In this document: in pieces, positions 9,664 through 18,792 of the stretch | Layout of the letters: each line of letters starts with the position of its first letter | Numbering within the stretch: position 1 is the first letter of the stretch | DNA from: Chitinophaga japonensis | GTDB lineage: Bacteria; Bacteroidota; Bacteroidia; Chitinophagales; Chitinophagaceae | Assembly (NCBI RefSeq): GCF_007830125.1 | Contig: NZ_VLLG01000006.1 | Span: forward strand, 124,001-188,000 | Reading direction: 5' to 3' | DNA length: 64,000 nucleotides | The notes under the pieces: model-generated | The model's input: only the letters and a program-made list of their open reading frames with translations | Databases searched by the model: none | Told to the model about the DNA's origin: nothing | Made by a program: the position numbers and the translations under genes

Positions 9664-10968
9664 CTATTTTTTGTACACGATCCTGTAGATCGTTCCCCTT
9701 GCATCATCAGATACATACAGCGATCCGTCGGGGCCTTGCGCCAGGCCGCAGGGACGGTGTTTGGCATCGCCGGGAGAAACGATATTGTCCGTACCGGCAA
9801 AGCCGTCTGCAAACACTTCCCAGTTGCCGGAAGGTTTGCCGTCCTTAAAGGGCACAAAGGCTACATAGTAACCTTCCTGCTTTTCAGGGGCGCGGTTCCA
9901 GGAGCCATGGAAGGCAATGAAAGCGCCATTCTTATACTTTTCCGGGAACATATCGCCGGTATAGAACAGCAGGCCGTTGGGCGCCATATGCGCCGGGAAG
10001 GCCACCAGGGGGTCTATGGCATTTTCGCCGCCGGTCTTTTTACCATCGCCGCCATATTCAGGGGCCAGTATTTTCTTTTGCTGCCCGCCATCGTAATAAA
10101 TATAGGGCCAGCCGGCATCAGCGCCTTTATCGATGCGGTACAGGCACTCTGCAGGCAGGTTGATGGACTGTTCCTGCGTGAATTTCTTAGGGAACATATC
10201 ATGCAACTGGTCGCGGCCGTGCTGCATCACGTACAGCGCATTCGTCTGCTGGTTCCAGTCCAGCCCCACCACGTTGCGCAGACCGGTGGCATAGCGCACG
10301 CCGTTCCCGTAGGTCTGATCCTGCTGGTCCGCCTTGAACTGCCAGATGCCGCCGGCAGAGTCCAGTACGGGACAGGGCTGCATGCCGGGTGAGCCGGCGG
10401 TACGGTCCTGCTGCTGGCAGGCATTGGAAAAGGCCCCGATGTTCACATAAATATTGCCGTCGTTGTCCAGCACAATGGATTTGGACTCGTGCTGGTTGCG
10501 GTCTATCAGCCCGGTCACGATCTTTTCCGGCTGCGCGGAAGCAGCCACCTGGTTGTGCTCGTTCAGCTTGTAGCGGTATACATCCGTGTTGGAAGAAGCG
10601 TACAGGTAGCCGTTCTTAAGGGCAATGCCGGTGCCGCCGTAATCGCCGAAACCACTCTGCTCTTCTGCCCTGCCGTCGCCGTCAGCGTCATGCAGCCTTA
10701 TAATGCCTTTGCCATCTTTTACGCTGGCCAGTTTTACATAAATATCGCCCTCACTGGTCACTACAAGGTGACGGGCCTTGCCGATGCTGTCCGCCACTTT
10801 GATAGCGCCAAAGCCGGCCGGCAGCTTCAGCCCTGCCGTATCTGCATCCGGAGTGATCTCAGGCAGTGCGGTAGTATCCTGGCCGGAGCCGGTACCCCCC
10901 TGTTGCCCACACGAAGTAAGAATGCTGGCGCCGGTGATCACCAGCAACAGTCTTAAGCATGTTTTCAT
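9664..10968 (-). CDS. PQQ-dependent sugar/sorbosone dehydrogenase-type lipoprotein
   Basis: A 434-residue exported lipoprotein: the signal peptide ends in the lipobox LTSC with Cys20 as lipidation site. The mature part is a beta-propeller of the soluble glucose/L-sorbosone dehydrogenase family. Typical pieces are VADSIGKARHLVV, YATGLRNVVGLDWN, VMQHGRDQLHD, ADAGWPYIYYDGG, FIAFHGSWNRAPEKQEGY and RPCGLAQGPDGSLYVSDDA. In this family the cofactor is pyrroloquinoline quinone and the enzyme oxidises sugars or aldehydes in the periplasm or at the outer face. No PQQ biosynthesis genes are in the window, so cofactor use is inferred from the family. It stands alone: 289 bases separate it from the SusD gene upstream and a strong stem-loop follows. 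A non-enzymatic propeller is the main alternative. Confidence 0.85.
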   Translation of the reverse strand: MKTCLRLLLVITGASILTSCGQQGGTGSGQDTTALPEITPDADTAGLKLPAGFGAIKVADSIGKARHLVVTSEGDIYVKLASVKDGKGIIRLHDADGDGRAEEQSGFGDYGGTGIALKNGYLYASSNTDVYRYKLNEHNQVAASAQPEKIVTGLIDRNQHESKSIVLDNDGNIYVNIGAFSNACQQQDRTAGSPGMQPCPVLDSAGGIWQFKADQQDQTYGNGVRYATGLRNVVGLDWNQQTNALYVMQHGRDQLHDMFPKKFTQEQSINLPAECLYRIDKGADAGWPYIYYDGGQQKKILAPEYGGDGKKTGGENAIDPLVAFPAHMAPNGLLFYTGDMFPEKYKNGAFIAFHGSWNRAPEKQEGYYVAFVPFKDGKPSGNWEVFADGFAGTDNIVSPGDAKHRPCGLAQGPDGSLYVSDDARGTIYRIVYKK

Positions 10969-11134
10969 TCGTCAATAATTTTTTGTTAGCGGTCTCATGG
11001 AACCTCCCGCCAGCCGGCGGACCGGTTCCATCTGCATAAATAATAGCCGTTTTAAAAGCAGTAATGAGGCATCAAATTAAACCGATTTTTTGACTTCCTT
11101 CCCGCTATTTTACAAGCGGCAGGTGTAAAAAATA

Positions 11135-11246
11135 CCAAATCCCAACATCCAGATCCCAAAATGCAGGCGGACCTGCAATAATACGGCGCTGTTACCAAAT
11201 AGTTGAGAAACTGCCGTTAGTTTGGAATCCGGACGCTGGGATTTGG
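11135..11246. repeat. Imperfect inverted repeat between sugar dehydrogenase and susD genes
   Basis: Arms at 11135-11160 and 11221-11246 match in inverted orientation at 22 of 26 positions. The 60 bases between them contain a small GC stem (CAGG/CCTG near 11164-11177). The element lies directly 3' of the SusD gene and could act as its terminator or as a 3'-end stabilising structure. A small non-autonomous repeat element is the other possibility. Confidence 0.45.
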
Positions 11247-11257
11247 AATTACCGGAG

Positions 11258-13102
11258 CTAGTAGCCCGGGTTTTGCACCAATTGGTTATTCCGGTTTATT
11301 TCATCACGCTGTATGGGCATGAAATACATTTTATCCAGCCACAGGCGTTTTTCCGCTTCCAGGGTCACCGGTGTATAGGTGTAATTATAGTGGTTGGGAT
11401 CATACCTGTAAATGGTAAGCTGGCTGCCCGGCTTCAGGGTAGCCGTAATGTTGATGCCCTTCAGGGGGCGGCCTACCGTAGCCTGCGGTATCATCCAGCG
11501 CCTTACGTCATAGAAGCGTTGTTCCTCCAGCGCCATCTCTATTTCGCGCTCATGGCGGTAAGCATCGCGGAGCGCGTTACCGGATGCGGTGATCTCGGGC
11601 ATAAATGCACGGCGGCGGATCATGTTTAGGTAGGTACGGGCTTCGCCTTCCTCGCCCAGCTCAATACAGGCTTCCACGTAGTTCAGGAGCACTTCCGTGT
11701 AGCGGAAGAACGGGTACGGCACCTGCTGGTTATAGAACTGTGCGTCTATCGTGGTATCAATGAACTTCTTGAAGTAGTAGCCGGTAAAGGTGCCGTTCCA
11801 GTCCTCTATCGGACCCTGGCGCGTATCCAGGCCGGCCACGGGCACGTTCTGGGAACCATTATACACTTCGTAGCGGCCGGTCTGCACCTGGTTAAAAGGA
11901 TCTTTCGCCTGCACATCTGCCGGGCGCTTGCGCCAGTTGGCCCCGTCGTACAGGATGGTAGCATAAAAGCGCGGGTCGCGGTTCTGGTAGGGATTGGCCT
12001 TATGCGCGGGGTTGCTCCAGTCAAAGGCTGTACCATCGCTCATCAGGTAGTCGTCCACCAGCAGTTGCGTAGGCGTGTTGCCGGCCCAGTTATGATAGCC
12101 GTTAGGGCCGTTGTATAACCCGATGTTGCCACCCGGCTCGTCCTTGTCATTTATAAAATAGCGGGAAAAGATGCTCTCGCTGTTGTCTGCCAGGAACATG
12201 GCCTGTATATTGGCGGTGGCTTCCTCCGCGCTGGCAGGGTCCGGGCTTTGCAGGGCATACATGCCCCGGTCGATAATGGCTTTGGCGGCATCTTTTGCTT
12301 TCTGCCAGCGCTCTGTGCGGCTGCCGCCGGTGTAGCCCAGCAGCTCCGGATCGCTGAAGCCGGCTATTACAGAAGATTTAGCCTGCGCCGTAGGCACATC
12401 ATGCAGGTCGCTGGCGGCGTACAGCAGTATGCGCGATTTCAGGGCCATGGCAGCGCCGGCTGTAGCGCGGCCTTTTACGATACTGCCCTCTTTTCCTTCC
12501 AGGTAATAGGCAGCGGAATCGCAATCCTTCACGATAAAGTTCACGCAATCCTCAAATGAGCCGCGCGCAATGGTATAGTCTGTTTCGCCCAGTTCATATA
12601 CCCTGTCCACCAGCGGTACCCCGCCGTAGCCACGTACCAGTTGGTGATAAAAATAAGCGCGCAGAAAAAATGTTTCCCCCTTTAAACGGTCCTTTACACT
12701 GCCGTCGTCAAACGGTACGCCTTCAATTTTGGAAAAGAGTTTATTACAGGCCCTGATCCTTTTATACAGCTCGCCCCAGCGCATGGTGCTGCGGTTGGTA
12801 ACATATTCCGCATCGGTAGGGCTGATGGTGGCCTCTACCATGTTCTTCATGCCGTAGCCGTGGGTGAACATGGTCTCATCCGTGGCGGAAGCCAGCATGG
12901 TTTCCAGGAAACCGCCGCTGCTAAGGCCGTTATAGATATCGTTCACAAAAGCTTCGGTGAGACCGGGATCGGTGAACACCAGGTCTTCCGCCGCTTCATC
13001 CCGGGGCTGGGTATTCAGGAAATCCTTGTTACATGCCGTTATCAGCCCGCCTATCACCAGGGCCACTCCAAAGTATATACGCTTTATTTTATAGTACTGC
13101 AT
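11258..13102 (-). CDS. SusD/RagB-family nutrient-binding outer-membrane lipoprotein
   Basis: A 614-residue lipoprotein with lipobox LITAC (Cys24) followed by the typical start NKDFLNTQPRDEA. The family has TPR-like helices packed around a ligand-binding face and sits as a lid on a SusC channel at the cell surface. Supporting family segments are YFYHQLVRGYGGVPLVDRV, FRYTEVLLNYVEACIELGEE and the C-terminal LWLDKMYFMPIQRDEINRN. The gene starts 11 bases after the SusC stop, so the pair is co-transcribed and co-functional. The substrate cannot be told from sequence because no glycosidase, lyase, peptidase or sulfatase is in the unit. The family also serves peptides and other nutrients, not only glycans. 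Confidence 0.95.
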   Translation of the reverse strand: MQYYKIKRIYFGVALVIGGLITACNKDFLNTQPRDEAAEDLVFTDPGLTEAFVNDIYNGLSSGGFLETMLASATDETMFTHGYGMKNMVEATISPTDAEYVTNRSTMRWGELYKRIRACNKLFSKIEGVPFDDGSVKDRLKGETFFLRAYFYHQLVRGYGGVPLVDRVYELGETDYTIARGSFEDCVNFIVKDCDSAAYYLEGKEGSIVKGRATAGAAMALKSRILLYAASDLHDVPTAQAKSSVIAGFSDPELLGYTGGSRTERWQKAKDAAKAIIDRGMYALQSPDPASAEEATANIQAMFLADNSESIFSRYFINDKDEPGGNIGLYNGPNGYHNWAGNTPTQLLVDDYLMSDGTAFDWSNPAHKANPYQNRDPRFYATILYDGANWRKRPADVQAKDPFNQVQTGRYEVYNGSQNVPVAGLDTRQGPIEDWNGTFTGYYFKKFIDTTIDAQFYNQQVPYPFFRYTEVLLNYVEACIELGEEGEARTYLNMIRRRAFMPEITASGNALRDAYRHEREIEMALEEQRFYDVRRWMIPQATVGRPLKGINITATLKPGSQLTIYRYDPNHYNYTYTPVTLEAEKRLWLDKMYFMPIQRDEINRNNQLVQNPGY

Positions 13103-13113
13103 AGTGTTACGCT

Positions 13114-16100
13114 TTAAAATGTTAATGAAAAACCTGCATTGATCACTCTTGCCTGCGGGTAGTACTGGCCGTTGCCGCTAACGGATTCAGGGTCCAGTAT
13201 CTTCAGCTTGTCCATGGTAAACAGGTTAAGGCAGTTAACATATACTCTCATTGCATTAATGCCCATGCGTTTCTTCAGCAGATCAGAAAGATTATAGCCG
13301 ATCTCTATGTTCTTCAGGCGCACGTAATTGGTGCTCCTGAACCAGTACGTATTGCCGGTAGCCCAGTAAGTGTCATTCCGGTCGCTGGTGCGGGGATGCA
13401 CGCTGCTGGGATTGTCGGGGCTCCAGCGGTGGTCATAGTAGTCCTTGGTAAAATTGCCTATTTCGCCGGATTCCGTATTGATGTGCAAAGCGGCGCCGGT
13501 AGCGCCCTGTACAAGAATAGAGCAGTCAAAGTCCTTGTACTGCATGTTTATATTCAGGCCGCCCGTAAAGGTGGGTTGATTGTTCTTTGACATGCGCACC
13601 TTGTCATCGCCGTCTATCTTGCCATCTCCATTAATATCCCTGAACTTCATATCGCCGGGGCGGAGGTCGTTGGTCAGGGCGCTGTAGTCGATGGTGTTGT
13701 TCTTGATGTCGTCATAATCGCGGAACACGCCGTCATACTCGTAATAAATTTCCGTGTTCATGGTCTTACCGGTGGATCGCTGCCACTCGGGCGCGCCGGG
13801 AGGCTCGTCCCAGAACTTGATCTCGTTCTTGGCGTAGCCGCCATTCACGCTTACATTGTAATGGAACTCGCCGGCATTGTTGTTGTAGCCTACCTGGAAC
13901 TCAAATCCCTTGTTATCCACCTTGCCCAGGTTCTCCGCCGGGAGGGTCATACCGGTGGTTTGCGGGATGGAGGCATTACGGCGTACCAGTATGCCGGAGC
14001 GCTTGTTCATGAAGGCGTCCAGCTCAAAATAGATCTTGCCGCCCAGCAACTGTCCGTCCAGGCCCACATTGTAGTTGTTGGCTACTTCCCAGGTAATGAA
14101 GGGATTGGCCAGGCGCGCTTCAAAAATGGACTTGGTCATTTGATTGTTCAGGATATAGCTGTTAAAGCCATAGGTGCCGTAATACTGGTATTCCTGCAAC
14201 GTAAGCTCGCCATCGCCATCATCGTCAAAATAGATCTGGTCATTACCCAGGCGGCCCCAGGAGGCACGCAGTTTCAGGTAGTTCATGAAGCGTACATTGT
14301 CCTTCCAGAAATTCTCTTCGGAAATACGCCAGCCGGCCAGTATGCCGGGGAAGAAACCAAAGCGGTGTTCCGCCGGGAACATATACGAACCGTCTACCCG
14401 CCATACAAATTCCGCCAGGTACTTTTCCTTATAGTTATAGGCGGCACGGCCAAAGTAATTGAGGCGCGCACGGTCCCAGGCCCCTCCGTCATTGTTCTTT
14501 TCCTGGTCGCCGCCGGCTACCAGTTGGTCAATGGCGGAAGAGATGAAGTATTTGCGTGAAGCGGAGAAGTTGTCATTATTCACGGTTTCCTTTTCCATAC
14601 CAAACACCAGGTTTACGGTATGATCATTGTTAAAGGTGCGGTCATAGGTGAGCAGGCCGCGCAGCAGTTGGTTGGTCTGGTCTTCGTCGCCCTGCTCCAG
14701 CGTGGCCTGATCAGTGCCGCGTTTACTACGTGTAAGCTTTGGCGTAACCCCGTCCTCTTCATAGCTGGTGCCGTCCCAGGTATACAGGTACCAGGGGGTC
14801 ATCCAGGTCTTGGTGCGTTTCAGGTATTTGTCAAACGCGATGTTGCCGCTCAGCTTCAGCCCCTGTACCCAGGGAATGGAGATATCCAGGCGGGCGTTGG
14901 TCTGCAGGTAGTAGCGCTTGTCGCGGTCATAGCCGGTCTGGCTGGTAGTGATCACTACCGGGTTATTACCGTACTCAATGTCCGGGCCAGGCAGGCCGTT
15001 GGGCCAGAAAGCCGGCTCTGTGGGCTTGCCGCGCATCAGCATACGGAAAATATCTTCTGCGCTCCTGGTTGGAAAGTTACGCTGCTCCTGGCGGCCCAGC
15101 ATGTCCACGCTCACGTTGATGTATTTATTGATCCGGCCATCCAGGTTAATGCGCAGGCTGTACTGGTCAAAACCGGTAGCGGAATTTTTGTAATAGCCGT
15201 CCTGTTTCTGGTAACCGAAAGAGGTAAGGTAACGGATAGCGTCTGTACCGCCGGAAAGCTGCAGGGTATGATTGGCCACCGGCGACCAGGTTTTGAGCGT
15301 AGCCTTGTACCAGTCGGTATTGGGATGGCCCCAGGGATCGGTACCATTACTGTACAGGTCCAGGTCCTCCTGGCTGAAGGGCGGCGTCCAGGTATTGCCG
15401 GTATTGGGCGAGGTATAGCTGCCGTTCTGCTTGAAGGCGTTCCAGGCATCGCCCCATTCCGTAGGCGCCACGTTCTTATACATGCTCAGCTCATTCCTGA
15501 TCTGCGCATATTCCGTGGCATTGGACATTTCCGGCACCTCAGTAGGCTGCGACCAGCCCTGGTTAAAGTTGTAGGTGAGTACCGGCTTACCGGACCTGCC
15601 ACGCTTGGTGGTTACCAGTATTACGCCGTTGGCCGCCCTGGCGCCGTAAATGGCGGCGGAGGCGTCCTTCAGCACAGACATGCTTTCTATATCGGCGGGG
15701 TTCAGTCTTTCCAGGCCACCGGCGCGTGCCGCTACCCCGTCTATCACCACCAGGGGATCGTTGTTGCCCAGGGTGTTGGAACCGCGTATGCGTATAGTAG
15801 AACCGTCCTGCCCCGGCTCGCCGGTATTCTGCATGGCCACCACGCCGGGCATGCGGCCGGCGATGGAATTACTCAGGTTGGTGGCGGGCGATTTCACCAG
15901 GTCGGCTCCTTTGATGGTAGCTACAGAGCCGGTAACGGACTCGCGTTTCTGCGAGCCATAGCCCACTACCACCACTTCACTTAGTCCTTTGGTATCTTCC
16001 TGCAGCACGATGTTCAGGGGACCATTATCCGTAACCGTCAGGGTTTGCGGCAGGAAGCCGATGGCGCTGATGGTGATCTTTGCAGATTCCGGCACCGTGA

Positions 16101-16593
16101 GGGTGAAAGCGCCGTTAACATCCGTAGTGGTGCCGCGGCTGGTGCCTTCTACCTTGATGGTGGCGCCGGGCACGGCCTGATTATTCTTGTCCGTGACCTT
16201 GCCCTTCAGCACAATGTCCTGCACCATGCTTCCCCTGGGCGATATCACGATCAGGTTATTGTTGACCATCCTGAACCCGAAGCCGGTATTGCTCAGGGCC
16301 ATGGCCAGCACCTGGGATACAGGCGTGGCCTGCACGTTTACCGTTACGAGGTGGTCCAGCGAAGCCGCGTCCTCCTGGTAGATAAAGCGGTAGTCCGTTT
16401 GTTGCGCAATTTTCCTGAACAGGAGCTTGATACTTTTGTTCTCCTGTTTAAGTGTAACCCGGGCTTCCTGTGAGTATACATTTGCGGAAGCCTGCAATAT
16501 GCCGGCGAGGAGTAAGATGACCGTTAACTTCATACAGAGCATTGACTTACAGGCACGGGCGTGCCTGCCTTCCAACAAGTCAAAAATTTTCAT
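13114..16593 (-). CDS. SusC/RagA-family TonB-linked outer-membrane channel with N-terminal STN signalling domain
   Basis: An 1159-residue protein with a long N-terminal extension and a hydrophobic signal (MKLTVILLLAGILQASANVY). An STN domain follows at about residues 46-110, then a carboxypeptidase-like regulatory domain at about 130-200 (GKVTDKNNQAVPGATIKVEG). The TonB-box region and plug contain VVVGYGSQKRESVTGSV, and the C-terminal barrel ends YPQARVINAGFSLTF. It imports substrate through the outer membrane using TonB energy. The STN domain is the one that touches FecR-type anti-sigma factors, which agrees with the FecR and sigma genes just upstream: substrate binding would signal through FecR to release the sigma factor. 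An upstream ATG is annotated; initiation at Met18 or Met21, closer to the hydrophobic core, is possible. Confidence 0.95.
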   Translation of the reverse strand: MKIFDLLEGRHARACKSMLCMKLTVILLLAGILQASANVYSQEARVTLKQENKSIKLLFRKIAQQTDYRFIYQEDAASLDHLVTVNVQATPVSQVLAMALSNTGFGFRMVNNNLIVISPRGSMVQDIVLKGKVTDKNNQAVPGATIKVEGTSRGTTTDVNGAFTLTVPESAKITISAIGFLPQTLTVTDNGPLNIVLQEDTKGLSEVVVVGYGSQKRESVTGSVATIKGADLVKSPATNLSNSIAGRMPGVVAMQNTGEPGQDGSTIRIRGSNTLGNNDPLVVIDGVAARAGGLERLNPADIESMSVLKDASAAIYGARAANGVILVTTKRGRSGKPVLTYNFNQGWSQPTEVPEMSNATEYAQIRNELSMYKNVAPTEWGDAWNAFKQNGSYTSPNTGNTWTPPFSQEDLDLYSNGTDPWGHPNTDWYKATLKTWSPVANHTLQLSGGTDAIRYLTSFGYQKQDGYYKNSATGFDQYSLRINLDGRINKYINVSVDMLGRQEQRNFPTRSAEDIFRMLMRGKPTEPAFWPNGLPGPDIEYGNNPVVITTSQTGYDRDKRYYLQTNARLDISIPWVQGLKLSGNIAFDKYLKRTKTWMTPWYLYTWDGTSYEEDGVTPKLTRSKRGTDQATLEQGDEDQTNQLLRGLLTYDRTFNNDHTVNLVFGMEKETVNNDNFSASRKYFISSAIDQLVAGGDQEKNNDGGAWDRARLNYFGRAAYNYKEKYLAEFVWRVDGSYMFPAEHRFGFFPGILAGWRISEENFWKDNVRFMNYLKLRASWGRLGNDQIYFDDDGDGELTLQEYQYYGTYGFNSYILNNQMTKSIFEARLANPFITWEVANNYNVGLDGQLLGGKIYFELDAFMNKRSGILVRRNASIPQTTGMTLPAENLGKVDNKGFEFQVGYNNNAGEFHYNVSVNGGYAKNEIKFWDEPPGAPEWQRSTGKTMNTEIYYEYDGVFRDYDDIKNNTIDYSALTNDLRPGDMKFRDINGDGKIDGDDKVRMSKNNQPTFTGGLNINMQYKDFDCSILVQGATGAALHINTESGEIGNFTKDYYDHRWSPDNPSSVHPRTSDRNDTYWATGNTYWFRSTNYVRLKNIEIGYNLSDLLKKRMGINAMRVYVNCLNLFTMDKLKILDPESVSGNGQYYPQARVINAGFSLTF

Positions 16594-16622
16594 ACATTTG
16601 GTTTGAAAGGTTATAAAAACGA

Positions 16623-16692
16623 CATGCCTGGTAACCGCTAATTACCAGCATGAGATTTTGGCTTTTACGGGGAACGCCGCTACGTTTCCCGT
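16623..16692 (-). promoter_or_regulatory. Two stem-loops in the leader between fecR and susC
   Basis: The 171-base gap between the FecR stop and the SusC start holds two hairpins. One pairs 16623-16634 with 16642-16652, with one bulged base. The other pairs 16667-16676 with 16683-16692, with one G-U or mismatch. The second is flanked by a run of seven T on the plus strand (A on the minus strand). They could reduce read-through from fecR into susC or tune susC translation. This is inference from structure only. Confidence 0.4.
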
Positions 16693-16764
16693 TTTTTTAT
16701 ACGCTTTTGTTCCGGATGATCATCATAACGTGGTTTTGGTTAGAGAATGTTGATCGTTTGTTTT

Positions 16765-17844
16765 TTACTCATCATATAATACGGCTGCATGATCCTTTAG
16801 CTGGTACCTGCACCCGGTAATGAGGCTGATAGCCTTCAGCGCTTCTTCCGGCGATTCATCCTTGAAAGCCCCTGTCATTTTGAAGTGCTGCAGGCGTTCC
16901 CCCCTTACCTTTATGCGCAGGTCGAACCACCGTTCCATCCTGCCGGCCAGCTCTCCCAGCGGTTCACCCGTAAATACCAGCTCATTATCCACCCAGGCGG
17001 TTTCCGCGATTACGCTGTCCTTCCCTACTACTTCTACATTGGATATGGTGAGCTGCTTTTTCGGGTGAATGTCCGGGTCTGCCGCCACGCTGAGCTTTTC
17101 ATAAGCGCTGAGCAGGTAATGCTCCTGCGGCCTCCGTTTTACCTGTATGTCTATTTTCCCCTTCACCAGCACGGCCTCGGCCTTTTTGTCGCCGGCATAG
17201 GCCCGTACATTCAGGGAAGTGCCCAGTACCTTTACGTCCATGATGGCGGTATTGATAATAAAAGGCTTGCCTTCGTTCTTTACCACATCAAAAAAAGCCT
17301 CCCCGTCCAACTGTACGCGGCGTTCTTTTTCCAGGAAGTCATCCCCATAGGTAAGCTTGCTGCTGGCATTGAGCCATACCGTGCTGCCATCGGGCAGTAT
17401 CAGCTTGGTACGGGAACCGGGGCGTGTCATCACCATATTGGGATAGCGCTCCTCCTGTATAAAGATCTCTCCGGTCTGCCGCTGCAGCAACCACCACGCT
17501 GCCAGGCAAATGGTCAGCAGCATGCCCGCGCCCAGGAGGTAATACCGGCGCTTTTTTACACGGCCGGCCGTACCGGGAACAGGCACCTCCTCCCCTTCCG
17601 GCAGCAGCCCCTCATCCTGCAGGCGTTGCAGGTGCTGCTCCAGCAGTTTGTTTGATTGCTCACGCGGTCTTTCCAGGGAGGTGACTTCCGCTTCATTCCA
17701 AAGCCACTGCACCGTTTCATATGCTTCAGAGAATGCCGGATATGCTTTCAGCAGGTCTGCCAGCAGCCATTTCTCCTCTTCTGTTAGCGTTCCGCTGATC
17801 TTTTTCAACAACAGCTTGTAAAAGATAGATTCCGGTCCGTTCAT
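16765..17844 (-). CDS. FecR-family anti-sigma factor
   Basis: A 359-residue protein of the usual Bacteroidota FecR layout. The cytosolic N-terminal anti-sigma part covers about residues 1-85 and a single transmembrane helix lies near 90-112 (YYLLGAGMLLTICLAAWWLL). The periplasmic FecR domain has TKLILPDGSTVWLNASSKL, RRVQLDGEAFFDVVKNEGKPF and VLGTSLNVRAY. The C-terminal part resembles the STN-binding half (FTGEPLGELAGRMERWFDL). It holds the sigma factor encoded 94 bases upstream and senses the STN domain of the SusC protein encoded downstream. The order sigma-fecR-susC-susD is the classic cell-surface-signalling arrangement, and regulation by that circuit is inferred from it. Confidence 0.95.
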   Translation of the reverse strand: MNGPESIFYKLLLKKISGTLTEEEKWLLADLLKAYPAFSEAYETVQWLWNEAEVTSLERPREQSNKLLEQHLQRLQDEGLLPEGEEVPVPGTAGRVKKRRYYLLGAGMLLTICLAAWWLLQRQTGEIFIQEERYPNMVMTRPGSRTKLILPDGSTVWLNASSKLTYGDDFLEKERRVQLDGEAFFDVVKNEGKPFIINTAIMDVKVLGTSLNVRAYAGDKKAEAVLVKGKIDIQVKRRPQEHYLLSAYEKLSVAADPDIHPKKQLTISNVEVVGKDSVIAETAWVDNELVFTGEPLGELAGRMERWFDLRIKVRGERLQHFKMTGAFKDESPEEALKAISLITGCRYQLKDHAAVLYDE

Positions 17845-17938
17845 TTATTGTATCATATACAGTTATAATAGACGGCGGAAAAAAGAGATTACCATTAAAG
17901 GGGCGGAAAAAAAATTTCCCGGAACGGGATGTCAGGCC

Positions 17939-18502
17939 TCAGACCAGGGTTTTGAACTTTACGGAAGCGGCTACTTTCTTGAGGGCGATGGACATCTGCA
18001 CCTCTACCGTATTTACGGAAATACCCAGCAGGGCGGCCACCTCCTTGTGCTTAAAGCCATCTTCCTTTACCATTTTAAATATAAGCCGGCAGCGGGCGGG
18101 CAGCACATTGATAGCGCCTTCTATTTTGCGCACCATTTCCTTGGAGATCACCTGCTCTTCCGGGGTAGGCGCCTGGTCCTGCACCAGCAGGGTATTGATC
18201 TCGTTAAACTCTATGCTTTGGAGGTGACGTTCTTTCTTCAGGTGGTCCAGCGCCAGGTTGCGGGCCATGGTGTAAATATAATTGCGCGGGTGTGCGGTAA
18301 GCGGCAGGGCATGCCGCCGGGCCCATATTTTTACAAACAGGTCGGAGTACAGCTCTTCCGCTACTTCCTCTGCTCCTACCAGCGCCCGTATAAATGCGAT
18401 CAGCGGGTTTTCCATCAACTGGAACAACTGCCGGTAGGCATCCAGGTCACTTTTCAGGCAAATGCGGTCATACAGTTCCTTTACACCTTGCAGGTTATAC
18501 AT
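17939..18502 (-). CDS. ECF RNA polymerase sigma factor (Bacteroidota sigma-70 family)
   Basis: A 187-residue ECF sigma factor. Region 2 contains NYIYTMARNLALDHLKKERH, and region 4 is a helix-turn-helix with EDGFKHKEVAALLGISVNTV. I chose the ATG at 18502 over the GTG nine bases upstream because it gives the normal family length. It is the first gene of the sigma-fecR-susC-susD unit and should direct RNA polymerase to the susCD promoter when FecR is signalled by ligand-loaded SusC. Family knowledge supports the role; the ligand is unknown. Confidence 0.93.
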   Translation of the reverse strand: MYNLQGVKELYDRICLKSDLDAYRQLFQLMENPLIAFIRALVGAEEVAEELYSDLFVKIWARRHALPLTAHPRNYIYTMARNLALDHLKKERHLQSIEFNEINTLLVQDQAPTPEEQVISKEMVRKIEGAINVLPARCRLIFKMVKEDGFKHKEVAALLGISVNTVEVQMSIALKKVAASVKFKTLV

Positions 18503-18719
18503 AGATAGCACCTAGTTAAATTCTTCAATATGGATATAGTCTTACAATGCATACAGGGGGCATGTTCACGCTGAATAACATTCTTTTTCCATAACGTTGT
18601 TCCCTATCTACCATTACGGCAAGTATCTTACCGGTTACCAAAATAACAGTAAAATTCTCAAATTCCAAATCCCCTGGAAAATGCGTATTTCTACCTGGCT
18701 ACCGGACGCGGGAAGGGCG

Positions 18720-18727
18720 TACCTTTG
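18720..18727 (+). promoter_or_regulatory. Candidate -7 box (TACCTTTG) for the papain-like protease gene
   Basis: TACCTTTG is an exact match to the Bacteroidota -7 consensus TAnnTTTG and lies 65 bases before the ATG at 18793. I see no clear TTG at the expected -33 spacing, so the call rests on the -7 box only. Confidence 0.4.
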
Positions 18728-18792
18728 TGTACACGCCGGCGCAAAGACCTGGCGCAACCTTTTATTTTTCAACCCCAAAAACTGAACAGATC

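Noticed and set aside
14620..15984. Plus-strand open frame of 454 codons
   Set aside because: Antisense to the well-supported SusC gene.
16656..16698. Plus-strand terminator with seven T after a 10-bp stem
   Set aside because: As a terminator on the plus strand it would have no gene to end; both flanking genes are on the minus strand, so it is listed only as a leader structure.
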